64,000 nt of DNA from Paracoccus sediminicola (GCF_027912835.1 NZ_CP115768.1:310001-374000); one strand, 5' to 3'. Shown: positions 1-9,145, counted from the first letter of the stretch. Made by a program: numbers and translations. Notes: generated by a model not told the origin, from the letters alone.

Positions 1-95
1 TGGTGTCGAAAATCGTCGCGGATCATGGCGGCTGGCTTCGGTTCGAGTCTCGGCCGGGACGCACCGTTTTCCGCATTTCTCTACCAAAGGCTTGA
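1..95 (+). CDS. ntrB: NtrB nitrogen sensor kinase, 3' end only (partial)
   Basis: Reading from base 3 gives an open frame to a TGA at 93-95. Its last 30 residues contain VADHGG and end in RISLPKA, the typical end of a histidine-kinase HATPase domain (G2 box followed by the final beta strand). It stops four bases before the ntrC start, the usual ntrBC arrangement. NtrB is the PII-controlled cytoplasmic kinase and phosphatase of NtrC. Only the C-terminus is visible; the assignment rests on the fragment and on the neighbour. Confidence 0.75.
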   Translation, partial: VSKIVADHGGWLRFESRPGRTVFRISLPKA

Positions 96-99
96 TTTT

Positions 100-1530
100 A
101 TGGACGGAACCATTCTGATCGCCGATGACGACCGAAGCATTCGCACCGTGCTGAGCCAGGCGCTGACACGCGCGGGGTGCCGGGTTCATGCCACTGGGAG
201 CCTCCAGCAACTGCTGAAATGGGTCGAGGAGGGGCGCGGCGATCTGGTGGTGACCGATGTGATGATGCCGGACGGCAACGGGATCGACACCATCCCTGCG
301 ATCCGCCGCGCACGCCCGGCGCTGCCGGTGATCGTGATCTCGGCGCAGAACACCATCGTCACCGCCATCCGCGCCACCGAGGCGGAGGTGTTCGATTATC
401 TGCCCAAGCCCTTCGACCTGCCCGATTTGCTGGCCCGCGCGCGCGACGCGCTGTCGCGCCGGCCGCGGCAAGCCGAGCTGACCCCGCAGGTGCCGCAGAG
501 CCCGCCGACCGACCTGAGCACGTCCGAAAGCCCCAAGGAGGGCACGCTGCCGCTGATCGGACACGCGCCGTCGATGCAGGCGCTGTTCCGGCTGGTGGCC
601 AAGGTGCTGAACGCGGATCTGCCGGTGATGGTCAGCGGTCAGGCCGGGGTCGGCAAATCGACAATTGCCCGAGCGCTGCATGATTTCTCGGATCGTAGCT
701 CGGGGCCGCTGCGGGTTCTGACCCCCGCCGATGGCGCGTCGGAAGCGCTGTCTGGCGCGGTGCAGGCGGCGCGTGGCGGCAGCTTGCTGATCGAGAACCC
801 GGCCGGATTCGATTCCGCGGCGCAGACCCGGCTGCTGGCGCTTCTGGAGCAGCTTGACGGGATGAACGACGCGCCGCGGCTGATCTCGACCGGCGGGCCG
901 GATCCGCAGCAGGACATGGATGAGGGCCGGCTGCGGCCTGACCTGTTCTATCGTCTGGCCGGCGCGACCATTTCGGTTCCACCGCTTGCGGCGCGTCGCG
1001 ACGACCTTCCGGCGCTGGCGCGGCACCTGATGGCGCGCGCCACGGCGCAGGGGCTCGCCGGGCGCGAGCTGCCCGACGCCGTGCTGGCCGAGCTGCGCGG
1101 TCAGGACTATCCGGGCAATGTCCGCCAGCTTGAAAATCTGATCCGGCGGCTGGCGCTGACCGGATCTGGCCCGGTCAGCGTCGAGGAGCTGACCGAGATG
1201 CCGGGGCTTCCCGCGCCGATGCGTGGAACCGCCGAGCCCCAGCGCGCCTCGACGAATGGGCGCGGTCAGGGCCGGGCGGGGCAGCTTTCCGCGTCGGTCG
1301 CGGAGCATCTTCAACGTTATTTCGACCTTCATGGCGATGCGCTTCCGCCACCGGGGCTTTACGACCGTATCCTGCGCGAGATCGAAGTGCCGCTGCTGGA
1401 AATCGCCCTCGACGCGACCGGCGGAAACCAGCTTCGTTGCGCGGAATTGCTGGGGATCAACCGCAATACGCTGCGTAAGAAGCTCAGCGATCTGAATATT
1501 CAGGTGACACGCCGCCGCCGGGTGATGTAA
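100..1530 (+). CDS. ntrC: NtrC nitrogen response regulator, sigma-54-loop-less type
   Basis: 476 aa. I chose the ATG at 100 because the receiver domain starts there (MDGTILIADDD) and it lies 4 bp after the ntrB stop; an upstream in-frame ATG at 25 sits inside ntrB. The receiver spans about residues 4-118 (acidic pocket D10/D11, phosphoacceptor D53, K103). A central AAA+ domain follows, with Walker A GQAGVGKS near 180-187, and a C-terminal Fis-type HTH (LLGINRNTLRKKLSDL). The GAFTGA sigma-54 contact loop is absent, and the Walker B position reads LLIEN instead of a hydrophobic-DE motif. Rhodobacter capsulatus NtrC is known to lack GAFTGA and to act with sigma-70 RNA polymerase; I infer the same here. 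Confidence 0.93.
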   Translation: MDGTILIADDDRSIRTVLSQALTRAGCRVHATGSLQQLLKWVEEGRGDLVVTDVMMPDGNGIDTIPAIRRARPALPVIVISAQNTIVTAIRATEAEVFDYLPKPFDLPDLLARARDALSRRPRQAELTPQVPQSPPTDLSTSESPKEGTLPLIGHAPSMQALFRLVAKVLNADLPVMVSGQAGVGKSTIARALHDFSDRSSGPLRVLTPADGASEALSGAVQAARGGSLLIENPAGFDSAAQTRLLALLEQLDGMNDAPRLISTGGPDPQQDMDEGRLRPDLFYRLAGATISVPPLAARRDDLPALARHLMARATAQGLAGRELPDAVLAELRGQDYPGNVRQLENLIRRLALTGSGPVSVEELTEMPGLPAPMRGTAEPQRASTNGRGQGRAGQLSASVAEHLQRYFDLHGDALPPPGLYDRILREIEVPLLEIALDATGGNQLRCAELLGINRNTLRKKLSDLNIQVTRRRRVM

Positions 1531-1613
1531 AACGGTCACAGGGACGCGCAGAACGTCGCGCCCGTGCAACAAGATGCCGCCAAGAAGCGGCGCAGACCGA
1601 GCAGAGCGAGGCC

Positions 1614-3878
1614 ATGGCAGCACCCGGCCTGACATCCATGCGCACGTCGCGGCTGGCCGACAGGCTGGCCCGGCTGGCGGCGCGGCGCCGCTGGCGCACG
1701 GCGGCGACGCTGACCATCGTGATGGTCGGCGTGTTGCTGGGCGTGGCAACCGTCGCGGCGCTGATTTTCGTCGGCATTGCGGGCGGATCGCGGGTGCTCG
1801 GCCTGATCCTCGTGCTCGATTTCGTCTATCTGCTGTTCCTGCTGGGGATGGTGTTGACCCGGCTCGCGCAGATGATCGCCGCGCGGCGCCGTGTGCGCGC
1901 GGGTTCGCGGCTGCATGCCCGGCTGGTCGGAATCTTCGCGCTGATCGCGATGGTGCCGACCGTGCTGGTGGCGCTCTTCGCCGGGGTGGTCATCAATATC
2001 GGGCTTGAGGGCTGGTTCTCGGACCGGGTCCGCGAGGTGGTGACCAACGCGCAATCCGCCGCGATCGCCTATCAGACCGAGCATCGCGAGGATCTGACCG
2101 AGGACGCAACCTATATCGCCTCGGTCCTGCGCCGGGCCGCCGCCGCCGATCCGCTGATCGGAGACGGCGATCTGCGGCTTATCCTGACCGAGCAGCAGGC
2201 AGGTATCCAACGTGGTCTGCGCGAGGCCTATGTGATCGACGCCGCGGGGGCGATCCATGCCCGCGGCGAGCGGTCCTATGACTTCTGGTATGTCGATCCC
2301 ACGCCCGAACAATTCGACGCTGCCCGCGCCGACGGGGTGGTGCTGATCGAAGATTGGAATCAAAACGCGTTCCGCGCGCTCGTGGCGCTGCCACCGCTGG
2401 CCGACCGCTTCCTGTATGTTGCGCGTGACGTGGACGGGCGTCTGCTTGGCCTGCTGGACGAAACCCGAGAAACGATCGGCGAATACCGCCAGCTGGAACA
2501 GGACCGGGGCCGGGTGCTGCTGGAGTTCTCGCTGGTCTATCTCGGCTTTGCGCTGCTGCTGATTGCGGCGGCGATGTGGTTGGCGCTGTGGTTTGCCGAC
2601 CGGCTGTCGCGGCCAATCGGACGGCTCGCCGAAGCGTCTGAGCGGGTCGGCGAGGGCGATCTGGACTTGCAGATCCCCGAACCGGATACGGGCGATGAGA
2701 TCCAGACACTCGGTCAGAGCTTCAACCGAATGACCCGCCAGCTCAAGGCACAGCGCGAGCAGCTTGTCGAGACCCATCGCAGCAGTGAAGAACAGCGGCG
2801 GCTTTTCGATTCCGTGCTCTCCAGCGTCACGGCGGGGGTGATCGGGCTGGATGAGGAAGGCGATGTCGATTTCATGAACCGCTCGGCGATGCGCATGGTC
2901 GGGGTCGATCCCGCGCGCGACCATGACCGTCCCCTGGGCGAGGTGGTGCCGGAATTCGCGCCGCTGCTCGAACGGCTTTCGGGCACCGTCAACGAGTCGG
3001 TGCAGGACGAGATCCGGCTGGTTCGCGACGGCCGCATGGAGAGCCTGCTGGTCCGGCTGGCGATGCGGCACCGCGCCGATGGCGGGCTGGAAGGCTATGT
3101 GGTGGCGTTCGACGATGTGACCGATCTGGTCAGCGCGCAGCGCATGGCGGCCTGGGGCGATGTCGCCCGCCGCGTCGCCCATGAGATCAAGAATCCGCTC
3201 ACCCCGATCCAGCTTTCGGCCGAGCGGTTGCGGCGAAAATTCACGCGCATCGCGCCCGAGGGGGCCGAACGCGAGACGGTGGATTCCTATGTCGATGTCA
3301 TCATCCGCCAGACCAACGATCTGCGCCGGATCATCGACGAGTTCTCGCGCTTTGCCCGGATGCCAGAGCCGGACCGGCGTGAGACCGACATCGCCAAGTT
3401 GCTGCGCGATACGGTGCTGCTGCAACAGGATGCGGTGAACGCGGAACTTATCACGGACATTCCTGCCAAGCCGCTGCGTATCGATTGCGACCCGACGATG
3501 ATGGCGCAGGTCTTCACCAATCTTCTCAAGAATGCCTCGGAAGCGATTGACGGGATGCGCGACGCCCCGCCCGAGGGCTGGCAGCCGACGATCCGCGTCG
3601 AGATGGAGGAGGGGCCGGATTGGGTGGGTATCACCATCGCCGATAACGGGCCGGGCCTGCCCGAGGACCGGTCGCGGCTGTTTGAGCCCTATGTGACGCT
3701 GAAACCCGGCGGCACCGGGCTCGGCCTGCCCATCGTCAAGAAGATCATCGAGGAACATGGCGGCGGTCTGACCCTGACCGACGCCCCCGAGCGCGGCGCT
3801 ATGGCCGAGATCCGCCTGCCGCGCGAACGAAACCCCGTGCGCTTCGCACGCAAAAACAAAGAGCAGGACGTGACATGA
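1614..3878 (+). CDS. ntrY: NtrY membrane sensor histidine kinase
   Basis: 754 aa. Hydrophobic segments lie near residues 35-60, 70-90 and 105-130, followed by a periplasmic region and another TM near 300-320. A HAMP-like linker, a PAS domain (about 395-510), a HisKA box with H523 in VAHEIKNPLTP and a HATPase with N (NLLKNASEAI) and G boxes (DNGPGLP, GTGLGLPIVKK) follow. NtrY pairs with NtrX in nitrogen and redox control in alphaproteobacteria. It overlaps ntrX by 4 bp (ATGA), so the pair is translationally coupled. A long open frame on the opposite strand is a high-GC shadow. Confidence 0.95.
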   Translation: MAAPGLTSMRTSRLADRLARLAARRRWRTAATLTIVMVGVLLGVATVAALIFVGIAGGSRVLGLILVLDFVYLLFLLGMVLTRLAQMIAARRRVRAGSRLHARLVGIFALIAMVPTVLVALFAGVVINIGLEGWFSDRVREVVTNAQSAAIAYQTEHREDLTEDATYIASVLRRAAAADPLIGDGDLRLILTEQQAGIQRGLREAYVIDAAGAIHARGERSYDFWYVDPTPEQFDAARADGVVLIEDWNQNAFRALVALPPLADRFLYVARDVDGRLLGLLDETRETIGEYRQLEQDRGRVLLEFSLVYLGFALLLIAAAMWLALWFADRLSRPIGRLAEASERVGEGDLDLQIPEPDTGDEIQTLGQSFNRMTRQLKAQREQLVETHRSSEEQRRLFDSVLSSVTAGVIGLDEEGDVDFMNRSAMRMVGVDPARDHDRPLGEVVPEFAPLLERLSGTVNESVQDEIRLVRDGRMESLLVRLAMRHRADGGLEGYVVAFDDVTDLVSAQRMAAWGDVARRVAHEIKNPLTPIQLSAERLRRKFTRIAPEGAERETVDSYVDVIIRQTNDLRRIIDEFSRFARMPEPDRRETDIAKLLRDTVLLQQDAVNAELITDIPAKPLRIDCDPTMMAQVFTNLLKNASEAIDGMRDAPPEGWQPTIRVEMEEGPDWVGITIADNGPGLPEDRSRLFEPYVTLKPGGTGLGLPIVKKIIEEHGGGLTLTDAPERGAMAEIRLPRERNPVRFARKNKEQDVT

Positions 3879-5260
3879 GCGACATTCTGATCGTTGACGA
3901 CGAAAAGGACATCCGCGAGCTGATCGCGGATATTCTTCAGGACGAGGGTTTCGTGACCCGCACCGCAGCCAATTCGGACGAGGCGGTGGGGGCGCTCAAC
4001 GAGGCCGAACCGGCGCTGATGATCCTCGACATCTGGCTGAAGGACAGCCGCATGGACGGGATCGACATTCTCAAGCAGGTCAAGCGCAACAACCCCGATG
4101 TGCCGGTCATCATCATCTCGGGGCACGGCAATATCGAAATCGCCGTCGCCGCGATCCGGCAGGGTGCCTATGACTTCATCGAAAAGCCCTTCAATATCGA
4201 CCAGCTTCTGGTGGTCATCAACCGGGCGATGGAAACCAACCGGCTGCGGCGTGAGAACGCTCAGCTTCGCCGCGGCGATGTGAAGGCGGCGGACATGCTG
4301 GGGAGCTCGGCTTCCTTCAAACGGATGCGCGACCAGCTCGACAAGCTGTCCAAATCCAATGGCCGTGTGATGCTGACCGGCGAGCCGGGCGCGGGCAAGG
4401 AACTGGCGGCGCGCTATATCCATTCGCACAGCCCGCGCGCTGCGGCGCCCTTCGTGGTCGTGCCCTGCGCCACGATCGAGCCCGAACGCATGGAAGAGGT
4501 GTTGTTCGGTCGCGAGAGCCCGGATCGCGGGGTCGAGCCGGGGCTGCTGGAACAGGCGCATGGCGGGGTGATCTATTTCGACGAGGTGGCCGACATGCCC
4601 CTGGGCACCCAACCCAAGATCCTGCGCGTGCTGACCGAACAGCAATTCGCCCGCGCCGGTGGCTCGGACAAGGTGCGGGTCGATCTGAGGGTGATCTCTT
4701 CGACCAATCGCGACCTGACGGCAGAGATCGCCGCCGGTCGCTTCCGGCAAGAGCTCTACGACCGGCTGAACGTGGTGCCGCTGGTGGTCCCCTCGCTCGC
4801 CGAGCGGCGCGAGGATATCCCGATGCTGGCACTGCATTTCATGCAGCAGATGCATGACGAACAGGGTCTCGCGATGCGCGAGCTTTCCGATGACAGCGCG
4901 GCGGCGCTTCAGGTGATGGACTGGCCGGGCAATATCCGCCAGCTGCGCAACGTGATCGAGCGGGTGCTGATCTTGGCCGAGGATAGCGGTCCCATCAACC
5001 CGACGGAATTGCAGGGGCAGAGCGCCGAAGGCGGCGGTGCCGATACGCTGACACTCGGGCCCCGCATCACCTCTCTGCCGCTGCGCGAGGCGCGTGAGCT
5101 GTTCGAGCGGGAATATCTGGTGAACCAGATCAACCGCTTCGGCGGCAATATTAGCCGCACCGCGCAATTTGTCGGGATGGAGCGCAGCGCGCTGCACCGC
5201 AAGCTGAAATCGCTCGGAGTGGTCGGCGGTCGCGCGGTCGAAGAGGAAGAGACCGTCTGA
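3875..5260 (+). CDS. ntrX: NtrX response regulator
   Basis: 461 aa. Receiver domain with D52 as phosphoacceptor and K104, then AAA+ with Walker A GEPGAGKE (169-176) and an intact Walker B ending in FDE (about 230-237). A Fis-type HTH (GMERSALHRKLKSLG) closes the protein. Where sigma-54 activators carry GAFTGA, it reads FGRESPDRGVEPG (about 211-223), so direct sigma-54 activation is unlikely. The start overlaps the ntrY stop (ATGA). A terminator follows the stop codon. Confidence 0.95.
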   Translation: MSDILIVDDEKDIRELIADILQDEGFVTRTAANSDEAVGALNEAEPALMILDIWLKDSRMDGIDILKQVKRNNPDVPVIIISGHGNIEIAVAAIRQGAYDFIEKPFNIDQLLVVINRAMETNRLRRENAQLRRGDVKAADMLGSSASFKRMRDQLDKLSKSNGRVMLTGEPGAGKELAARYIHSHSPRAAAPFVVVPCATIEPERMEEVLFGRESPDRGVEPGLLEQAHGGVIYFDEVADMPLGTQPKILRVLTEQQFARAGGSDKVRVDLRVISSTNRDLTAEIAAGRFRQELYDRLNVVPLVVPSLAERREDIPMLALHFMQQMHDEQGLAMRELSDDSAAALQVMDWPGNIRQLRNVIERVLILAEDSGPINPTELQGQSAEGGGADTLTLGPRITSLPLREARELFEREYLVNQINRFGGNISRTAQFVGMERSALHRKLKSLGVVGGRAVEEEETV

Positions 5261-5282
5261 ACCTGCCGGTCCCGGACAGAAA

Positions 5283-5312
5283 AAAGGCGCGGGGTTGCTC
5301 CTGCGCCTTTCT
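5283..5312 (+). terminator. Rho-independent terminator after ntrX
   Basis: An 8-bp stem, AAAGGCGC at 5283-5290 and GCGCCTTT at 5303-5310, with a 12-base loop and T-rich flanks, lies 22 bp after the ntrX stop. The flanking A and T runs could let it work in both directions. Confidence 0.75.
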
Positions 5313-5365
5313 TCATCCTGATCGAAATATCCCGGGGGTCCGGGGGCAGCGCCCCCGGCCTCGTC

Positions 5366-6625
5366 TCAGGTCGCCTGCTGCAACTGCTTGAGCAGGGTGG
5401 TGTTCGCATAGCCGTCGGGCTCGACCCCGATGCGGCGCTGGAACGCCTTGATCCCGGCGATGGTGTTCTCGCCGATGGCGCCGTCCGGCTCGCCGACATT
5501 ATAGCCCAGCCGGTTCAGCAGACGCTGCACCTCTTCCTTCTGATTATGGGTCAGCGACCCGGCCGCGCGGGGGAAACTGCCGACGATGCCCGGCCCGCCG
5601 CCGATGCGGTTGGCCAGCATTGCAACGCCCAGCGAGTAATTGTCCGAAGCGTTATAGGCCCGCAGTGCCATGAAGTTGCGCGTCACCAGGAAGGCGGGGC
5701 CGGAACGCCCTGCCGGCGCGATGATCCCGCCTGCCGGAAGCGACTGCCCGCTGACCGAGCGCACGCCCTGCGCGGCCCATGCGCTGCCGGATTTGGTGTT
5801 GCTGCGCCCGGTCTGGCCATAGTTGAAGCCCTGGGGCAGGCGCACCTCGACCACCGCCGGCAGGCCCGTGACCCAGCCCGACCGCTTCAGATAGGCCGCC
5901 GTGGACGCAAGCGAATCCGTCGGGTCATCAGACCAGATGTCGCGACGTCCGTCGCCGGTGAAATCGACCGCATATTCCAGATAGGAGGTCGGCATGAACT
6001 GCGTGTGCCCCATCGCACCCGCCCAGCTTCCCAGCATGCCGGACGGGTTCACATCGCCCGCCTGGATGATCTTCAGCGCCGCAATGAGCTGTTTCGAGAA
6101 CATTTCGCCACGCCGCCCGTCATAGGCGAGGGTCGCCAGAGAGGGGATGATCTGCATCTTGCCGCGATTGCCGCCGAAATTCGATTCCATCCCCCAGATG
6201 GCCATGACGATATTCCGGTCAACGCCATAGCGCCCTTCGATCTGGCTCAGCGTGCTGGAATAGGTCCGCGCAAGTCCGCGGCCCTTGGTGGTGCGGCTGT
6301 CCGATGCAGCGCTGTCCAGATATTCCCAGACCGGGCGATTGAACTCGGCCTGCTTGCGGTCCAGCCGGATCACCTCGGGATTATAGCGAGCGATACGCAT
6401 CGCATTGTCGTAAGTCGCGGCGCTGACGCCCGAGGACAGGGCGCGCGGGCGGAAATTCTGGATCCAGTTCTGCAACCCGGCCTCGGAGGCCGGCGAGGCG
6501 GCGGGGATCGGCTCTGGCGTGGTCGAGGACCCGGTCGAGACCGAGCCGACCGGCGCCGTGGCGCAGGCGCTGAGAATGGCCAGCGCGGCCGCCGAAATTG
6601 TCAATCTGGTGATGGTTCTGCTCAT
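5366..6625 (-). CDS. Lytic murein transglycosylase (MltB family) with peptidoglycan-binding domain
   Basis: 419 aa. I chose the ATG at 6625, where the product starts with a signal peptide and lipobox (MSRTITRL...ILSAC at residues 14-18), rather than the longer frame upstream. The MltB/SLT catalytic domain covers about 45-330 and contains the catalytic-Glu context AIWGMESNFG plus MGHTQFMPTSYL. A C-terminal PG_binding_1 domain is at about 355-415 (RLLNRLGYNVGEPDGAIG). It would be an outer-membrane lipoprotein cleaving glycan strands to 1,6-anhydromuropeptides. It is convergent to ntrX. No sign that it belongs to the secretion locus. Confidence 0.92.
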   Translation of the reverse strand: MSRTITRLTISAAALAILSACATAPVGSVSTGSSTTPEPIPAASPASEAGLQNWIQNFRPRALSSGVSAATYDNAMRIARYNPEVIRLDRKQAEFNRPVWEYLDSAASDSRTTKGRGLARTYSSTLSQIEGRYGVDRNIVMAIWGMESNFGGNRGKMQIIPSLATLAYDGRRGEMFSKQLIAALKIIQAGDVNPSGMLGSWAGAMGHTQFMPTSYLEYAVDFTGDGRRDIWSDDPTDSLASTAAYLKRSGWVTGLPAVVEVRLPQGFNYGQTGRSNTKSGSAWAAQGVRSVSGQSLPAGGIIAPAGRSGPAFLVTRNFMALRAYNASDNYSLGVAMLANRIGGGPGIVGSFPRAAGSLTHNQKEEVQRLLNRLGYNVGEPDGAIGENTIAGIKAFQRRIGVEPDGYANTTLLKQLQQAT

Positions 6626-6729
6626 CTTATCCCTGCCCTTTGAAGGTGATTTACGGGCACGATAGCGCAGCTCAGTTGTCAGGAAAACCGGGTGGTGCAG
6701 CGCCGGGGGCGTCGGCGGAAAATCGCCGA

Positions 6730-7056
6730 TCAATGCTGCGGTCGCTCATCGGCGAAAAATGGCTCTATTTGCGCGACGATCACCGCGTTCTCGTCGAGGG
6801 CGCGCTGCATCAGGGCCCGGTCCTCTTCGCCGATTTCGTGGCCTTCCGCTTCACGCTCTTCCAGCGTGCCGTAGCCGGTGACATCCAGCGGCGCCATCTC
6901 GGCCTGTTTCAGGATCGCGACGGTCTCGCGGACCGCTTCGTCTTCGTCCTTTCCCGAGGCATAGCATAACAGCCCCGCCCCGGTGGCCCGTCTGGGCAAC
7001 CCGTCCCCTTCCGAGCGGCCGACCTGCACCAGCAGCGTATAGACTTGTTGCGCCAT
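6730..7056 (-). CDS. Small conserved hypothetical protein (108 aa)
   Basis: 108 aa. The ATG at 7056 was chosen because the sequence upstream of it in frame overlaps the divergent gene at 7097 and looks non-coding. The product starts MAQQVYTLLVQVG, is acidic and mixed alpha/beta, and has no signal peptide or membrane segment. The central EAVRETVAILKQAEMAPLDVT suggests a small ferredoxin-fold or YCII-like protein, but I do not recognise the family. It is divergent from the YbaK-type gene across 40 bp. Confidence 0.7.
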   Translation of the reverse strand: MAQQVYTLLVQVGRSEGDGLPRRATGAGLLCYASGKDEDEAVRETVAILKQAEMAPLDVTGYGTLEEREAEGHEIGEEDRALMQRALDENAVIVAQIEPFFADERPQH

Positions 7057-7096
7057 CCGCGCCCCCTTAACTCTTGGTTCAGCAAGGGAGTGCGTG

Positions 7097-7564
7097 ATGA
7101 GCAAGAGTTTGGCAAGGGTCGAAGCCGCGCTGCGAGAGGCCGGGATTGCCAGTGAGATCCGCGAGATGGGCGATACGCGCACCGCGGCGGATGCAGCGGC
7201 GGCGGTGGGCTGCGCGCTGGACCAGATCGCCAAGTCGATCATCTTCCGCGGCGAGAGCAGCGGGCATGTCGTGCTTTTTCTCACCGCCGGGGGAAATCGC
7301 GTCGATGCGAAGAAGGCCGCCGAACTGGCGGGAGAGCCGCTCGGAAAGGCAGATGCCGCGCTGATCCGGGCCGAGACGGGTTTTGCCATTGGCGGTGTCG
7401 CGCCGCTCGGGCATCTGTCGCCGGTCGCTGCCTATCTTGACCCGCGCCTCACCGAGTTCGCACGGGTCTGGGCCGCCGCGGGGACGCCGCGCCATGTGTT
7501 CGCGATATCTCCTGACGATCTCATGCGTGTCAGCGGTGCACGCGCGGCCGATTTCACCGCCTGA
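7097..7564 (+). CDS. YbaK/ProX-type aminoacyl-tRNA deacylase
   Basis: 155 aa, normal for the family. An AAGGGAG ribosome-binding site lies 7 bp upstream of the ATG at 7097; a GTG at 7094 is too close. Family signatures are the early ALREAGIASEIREM helix, the DQIAKSIIFR segment carrying the conserved Lys, and the G-GNRVDAKKAAEL and GGVAPLGH loops. Proteins of this type hydrolyse mischarged tRNAs such as Cys- or Ala-tRNA(Pro); which substrate applies cannot be read here. The stop overlaps the recO start by one base. Confidence 0.88.
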   Translation: MSKSLARVEAALREAGIASEIREMGDTRTAADAAAAVGCALDQIAKSIIFRGESSGHVVLFLTAGGNRVDAKKAAELAGEPLGKADAALIRAETGFAIGGVAPLGHLSPVAAYLDPRLTEFARVWAAAGTPRHVFAISPDDLMRVSGARAADFTA

Positions 7565-8304
7565 TGGAGTGGCGCGGCGAAGCCACGGTAATTGCGCGTC
7601 GCAAGCATGGCGAACATGCGGTGCTGTTAGAGGTGCTGAGCCTCGATGCGGGGCGTGTTTCGGGCATCGTGCCGGGCGGGGCGAGCCGGAAAAAGGCGGC
7701 GATGCTGCAACCCGGCAATCGCGTGGCGTTGTCGTGGCGGGCCCGGCTGGAAGATCAGCTTGGCACCTTCACCGCCGAACCGGCGGGGGCCCGGCCCGGT
7801 CTTCTGGCCGACGCGGCGGCGCTTGACGGCATGAACGCCACCGCCGCCCTGCTGCGCTTCGCCCTGCCGGAACGCGACCCGCATCCGCGCTTGGCGCAGG
7901 CTTCGGAAACGCTCTGGGATGCGATGGATGCGGGCGCGGACTGGGCCGAGGACTATCTCCGCTGGGAAGTGTTGTTGCTGGACGAGATGGGCTTCGGACT
8001 GGACCTGTCGCGCTGCGCGCTCAGCGGGGCGACCGAGGGGCTGAGCTATGTCAGCCCCAGCACGGGCCGGGCGGTGACGGCGGCCGCGGCGGGGGATTAT
8101 GCGCCGCGCCTGCTGCGCCTTCCGAAGATACTGGGCGGTCCGCCCAGCAATGATGAACTCGGCCATGCGTTGCGGCTGACCGGTCATTTTCTGCATCGCT
8201 GGCTGGCGGCGGAACATGTCGCGCGGCCCTTGCCCGCGGCGCGCGACCGGCTGGTGGCGCGGCTTACTCGGCCCGGAACCTCATCACGTGATCCGGCCCG
8301 GTAA
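7564..8304 (+). CDS. recO: DNA repair protein RecO
   Basis: 246 aa. The N-terminal OB-fold starts MEWRGEATVIARRKHGEHA and contains the characteristic VPGGASRKKAAMLQPGN stretch near residues 35-55. The helical C-terminal domain carries a single-cysteine remnant of the zinc site (LSRCALSGATEGLSYVSPS). RecO loads RecA with RecR on SSB-coated gaps. It starts on the last base of the tRNA deacylase stop codon. Its 3' end overlaps the convergent META-domain gene by 41 bp. Confidence 0.93.
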   Translation: MEWRGEATVIARRKHGEHAVLLEVLSLDAGRVSGIVPGGASRKKAAMLQPGNRVALSWRARLEDQLGTFTAEPAGARPGLLADAAALDGMNATAALLRFALPERDPHPRLAQASETLWDAMDAGADWAEDYLRWEVLLLDEMGFGLDLSRCALSGATEGLSYVSPSTGRAVTAAAAGDYAPRLLRLPKILGGPPSNDELGHALRLTGHFLHRWLAAEHVARPLPAARDRLVARLTRPGTSSRDPAR

Positions 8305-8635
8305 GCGTCAGGATGCGACCGTCACGCGCCGCGATGGCCGTCTGTTCCAGCGCGCCGAAAAACGTATCCTCTCCGGTTTCGGCAAGGCAGGCGCGGCGGG
8401 TGATCGCGATGGGCCCGAGATCGACCTGCGGCCAGTCCGAGACATTCTCGCTGCGATAGAGATTGCAGGGGCCCTGTCCCGACACGCTGTTTTGCGCGAT
8501 GTGCAATGTGGCGCTGCCCGGGATCGGCGCGCCGTCGATGTCGAGCAGCCGATAGCTGCCCTCGAAACCCGGAGGCGTCTGCCCACATCCCGCCAATAAC
8601 AGGCCCCCCGCCAGAACAAGATCAGAAAACTTCAT
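8264..8635 (-). CDS. META-domain (HslJ-like) lipoprotein, short form
   Basis: 123 aa with a signal peptide and lipobox (MKFSDLVLAGGLLLAGC, Cys17). The mature part resembles the META/HslJ beta-barrel fold: SYRLLDIDGAPIPG, then SGQGPCNLYRS and a late Cys in RRACLAETG, a pair that could form a disulfide. Function in the family is unclear (heat- and drug-stress proteins). It starts inside the end of the upstream META lipoprotein (14-bp overlap), forming a two-gene unit. Confidence 0.78.
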   Translation of the reverse strand: MKFSDLVLAGGLLLAGCGQTPPGFEGSYRLLDIDGAPIPGSATLHIAQNSVSGQGPCNLYRSENVSDWPQVDLGPIAITRRACLAETGEDTFFGALEQTAIAARDGRILTLTGPDHVMRFRAE

Positions 8636-9038
8636 CGCCGCGTGCCTCTCTGGGTTCGAAGATCATCTGCAAGCCGGGTCCGCTCAGCACAAGCCGGCTG
8701 CCGTCACGTTCGATCACCTCTGCGCGGGGCAGCAACGCGAGATACTCCGCCTCTGCCTGCTGGCGGACCGGGTCGGCGCAGGCCAGTTCCGTCGTCGCGA
8801 TCTCCTGCGCGCCGAAGGCGGGAGCGGTGCCTGCGCGGGCACCGGAATAGGCGTTGCAGGGCAGCACCCCGCTCAGCCGGTCGCCGTCGAGCCGCAGCGA
8901 GACATCCTGCGCAAAGGGCAGCCCGTTGAGCTGCGTCAGCTTCCAGTCGATCCCATCGATTCGCTCGGCCTCGGGCAGGGCCGGGGCCTGGCAGGCTGCG
9001 AGCAGTCCCGTGAAGACAAGCGTAGTTAGCCTTGTCAT
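8622..9038 (-). CDS. META-domain (HslJ-like) lipoprotein
   Basis: 138 aa. I prefer the ATG at 9038, which has GGAG six bases upstream and begins a lipoprotein signal (MTRLTTLVFTGLLAAC, Cys16); an in-frame ATG at 9053 is the alternative. The META fold is clear from IDWKLTQLNGLPF, GVLPCNAYSG and TELACADPVRQQAE, which includes the usual Cys pair. It is coupled to a second META lipoprotein downstream, so the two may be diverged duplicates. Confidence 0.82.
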   Translation of the reverse strand: MTRLTTLVFTGLLAACQAPALPEAERIDGIDWKLTQLNGLPFAQDVSLRLDGDRLSGVLPCNAYSGARAGTAPAFGAQEIATTELACADPVRQQAEAEYLALLPRAEVIERDGSRLVLSGPGLQMIFEPREARGDEVF

Positions 9039-9145
9039 ATCCGTCTCCGTCATTTCGCGACAGGATAGAGGCTTGCGTGGCGTGCTGCATCCAAATTTGA
9101 CGTGAACCGAGGCGGTGCGTGCCGATAAGCTGCCTCGCAGAATGG

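Noticed and set aside
1536..3758. 740-codon minus-strand open frame opposite ntrY
   Set aside because: ntrY has clear kinase domains in the other strand; the antisense frame reads as low-complexity His/Arg/Gln-rich protein, a usual shadow in high-GC coding DNA.
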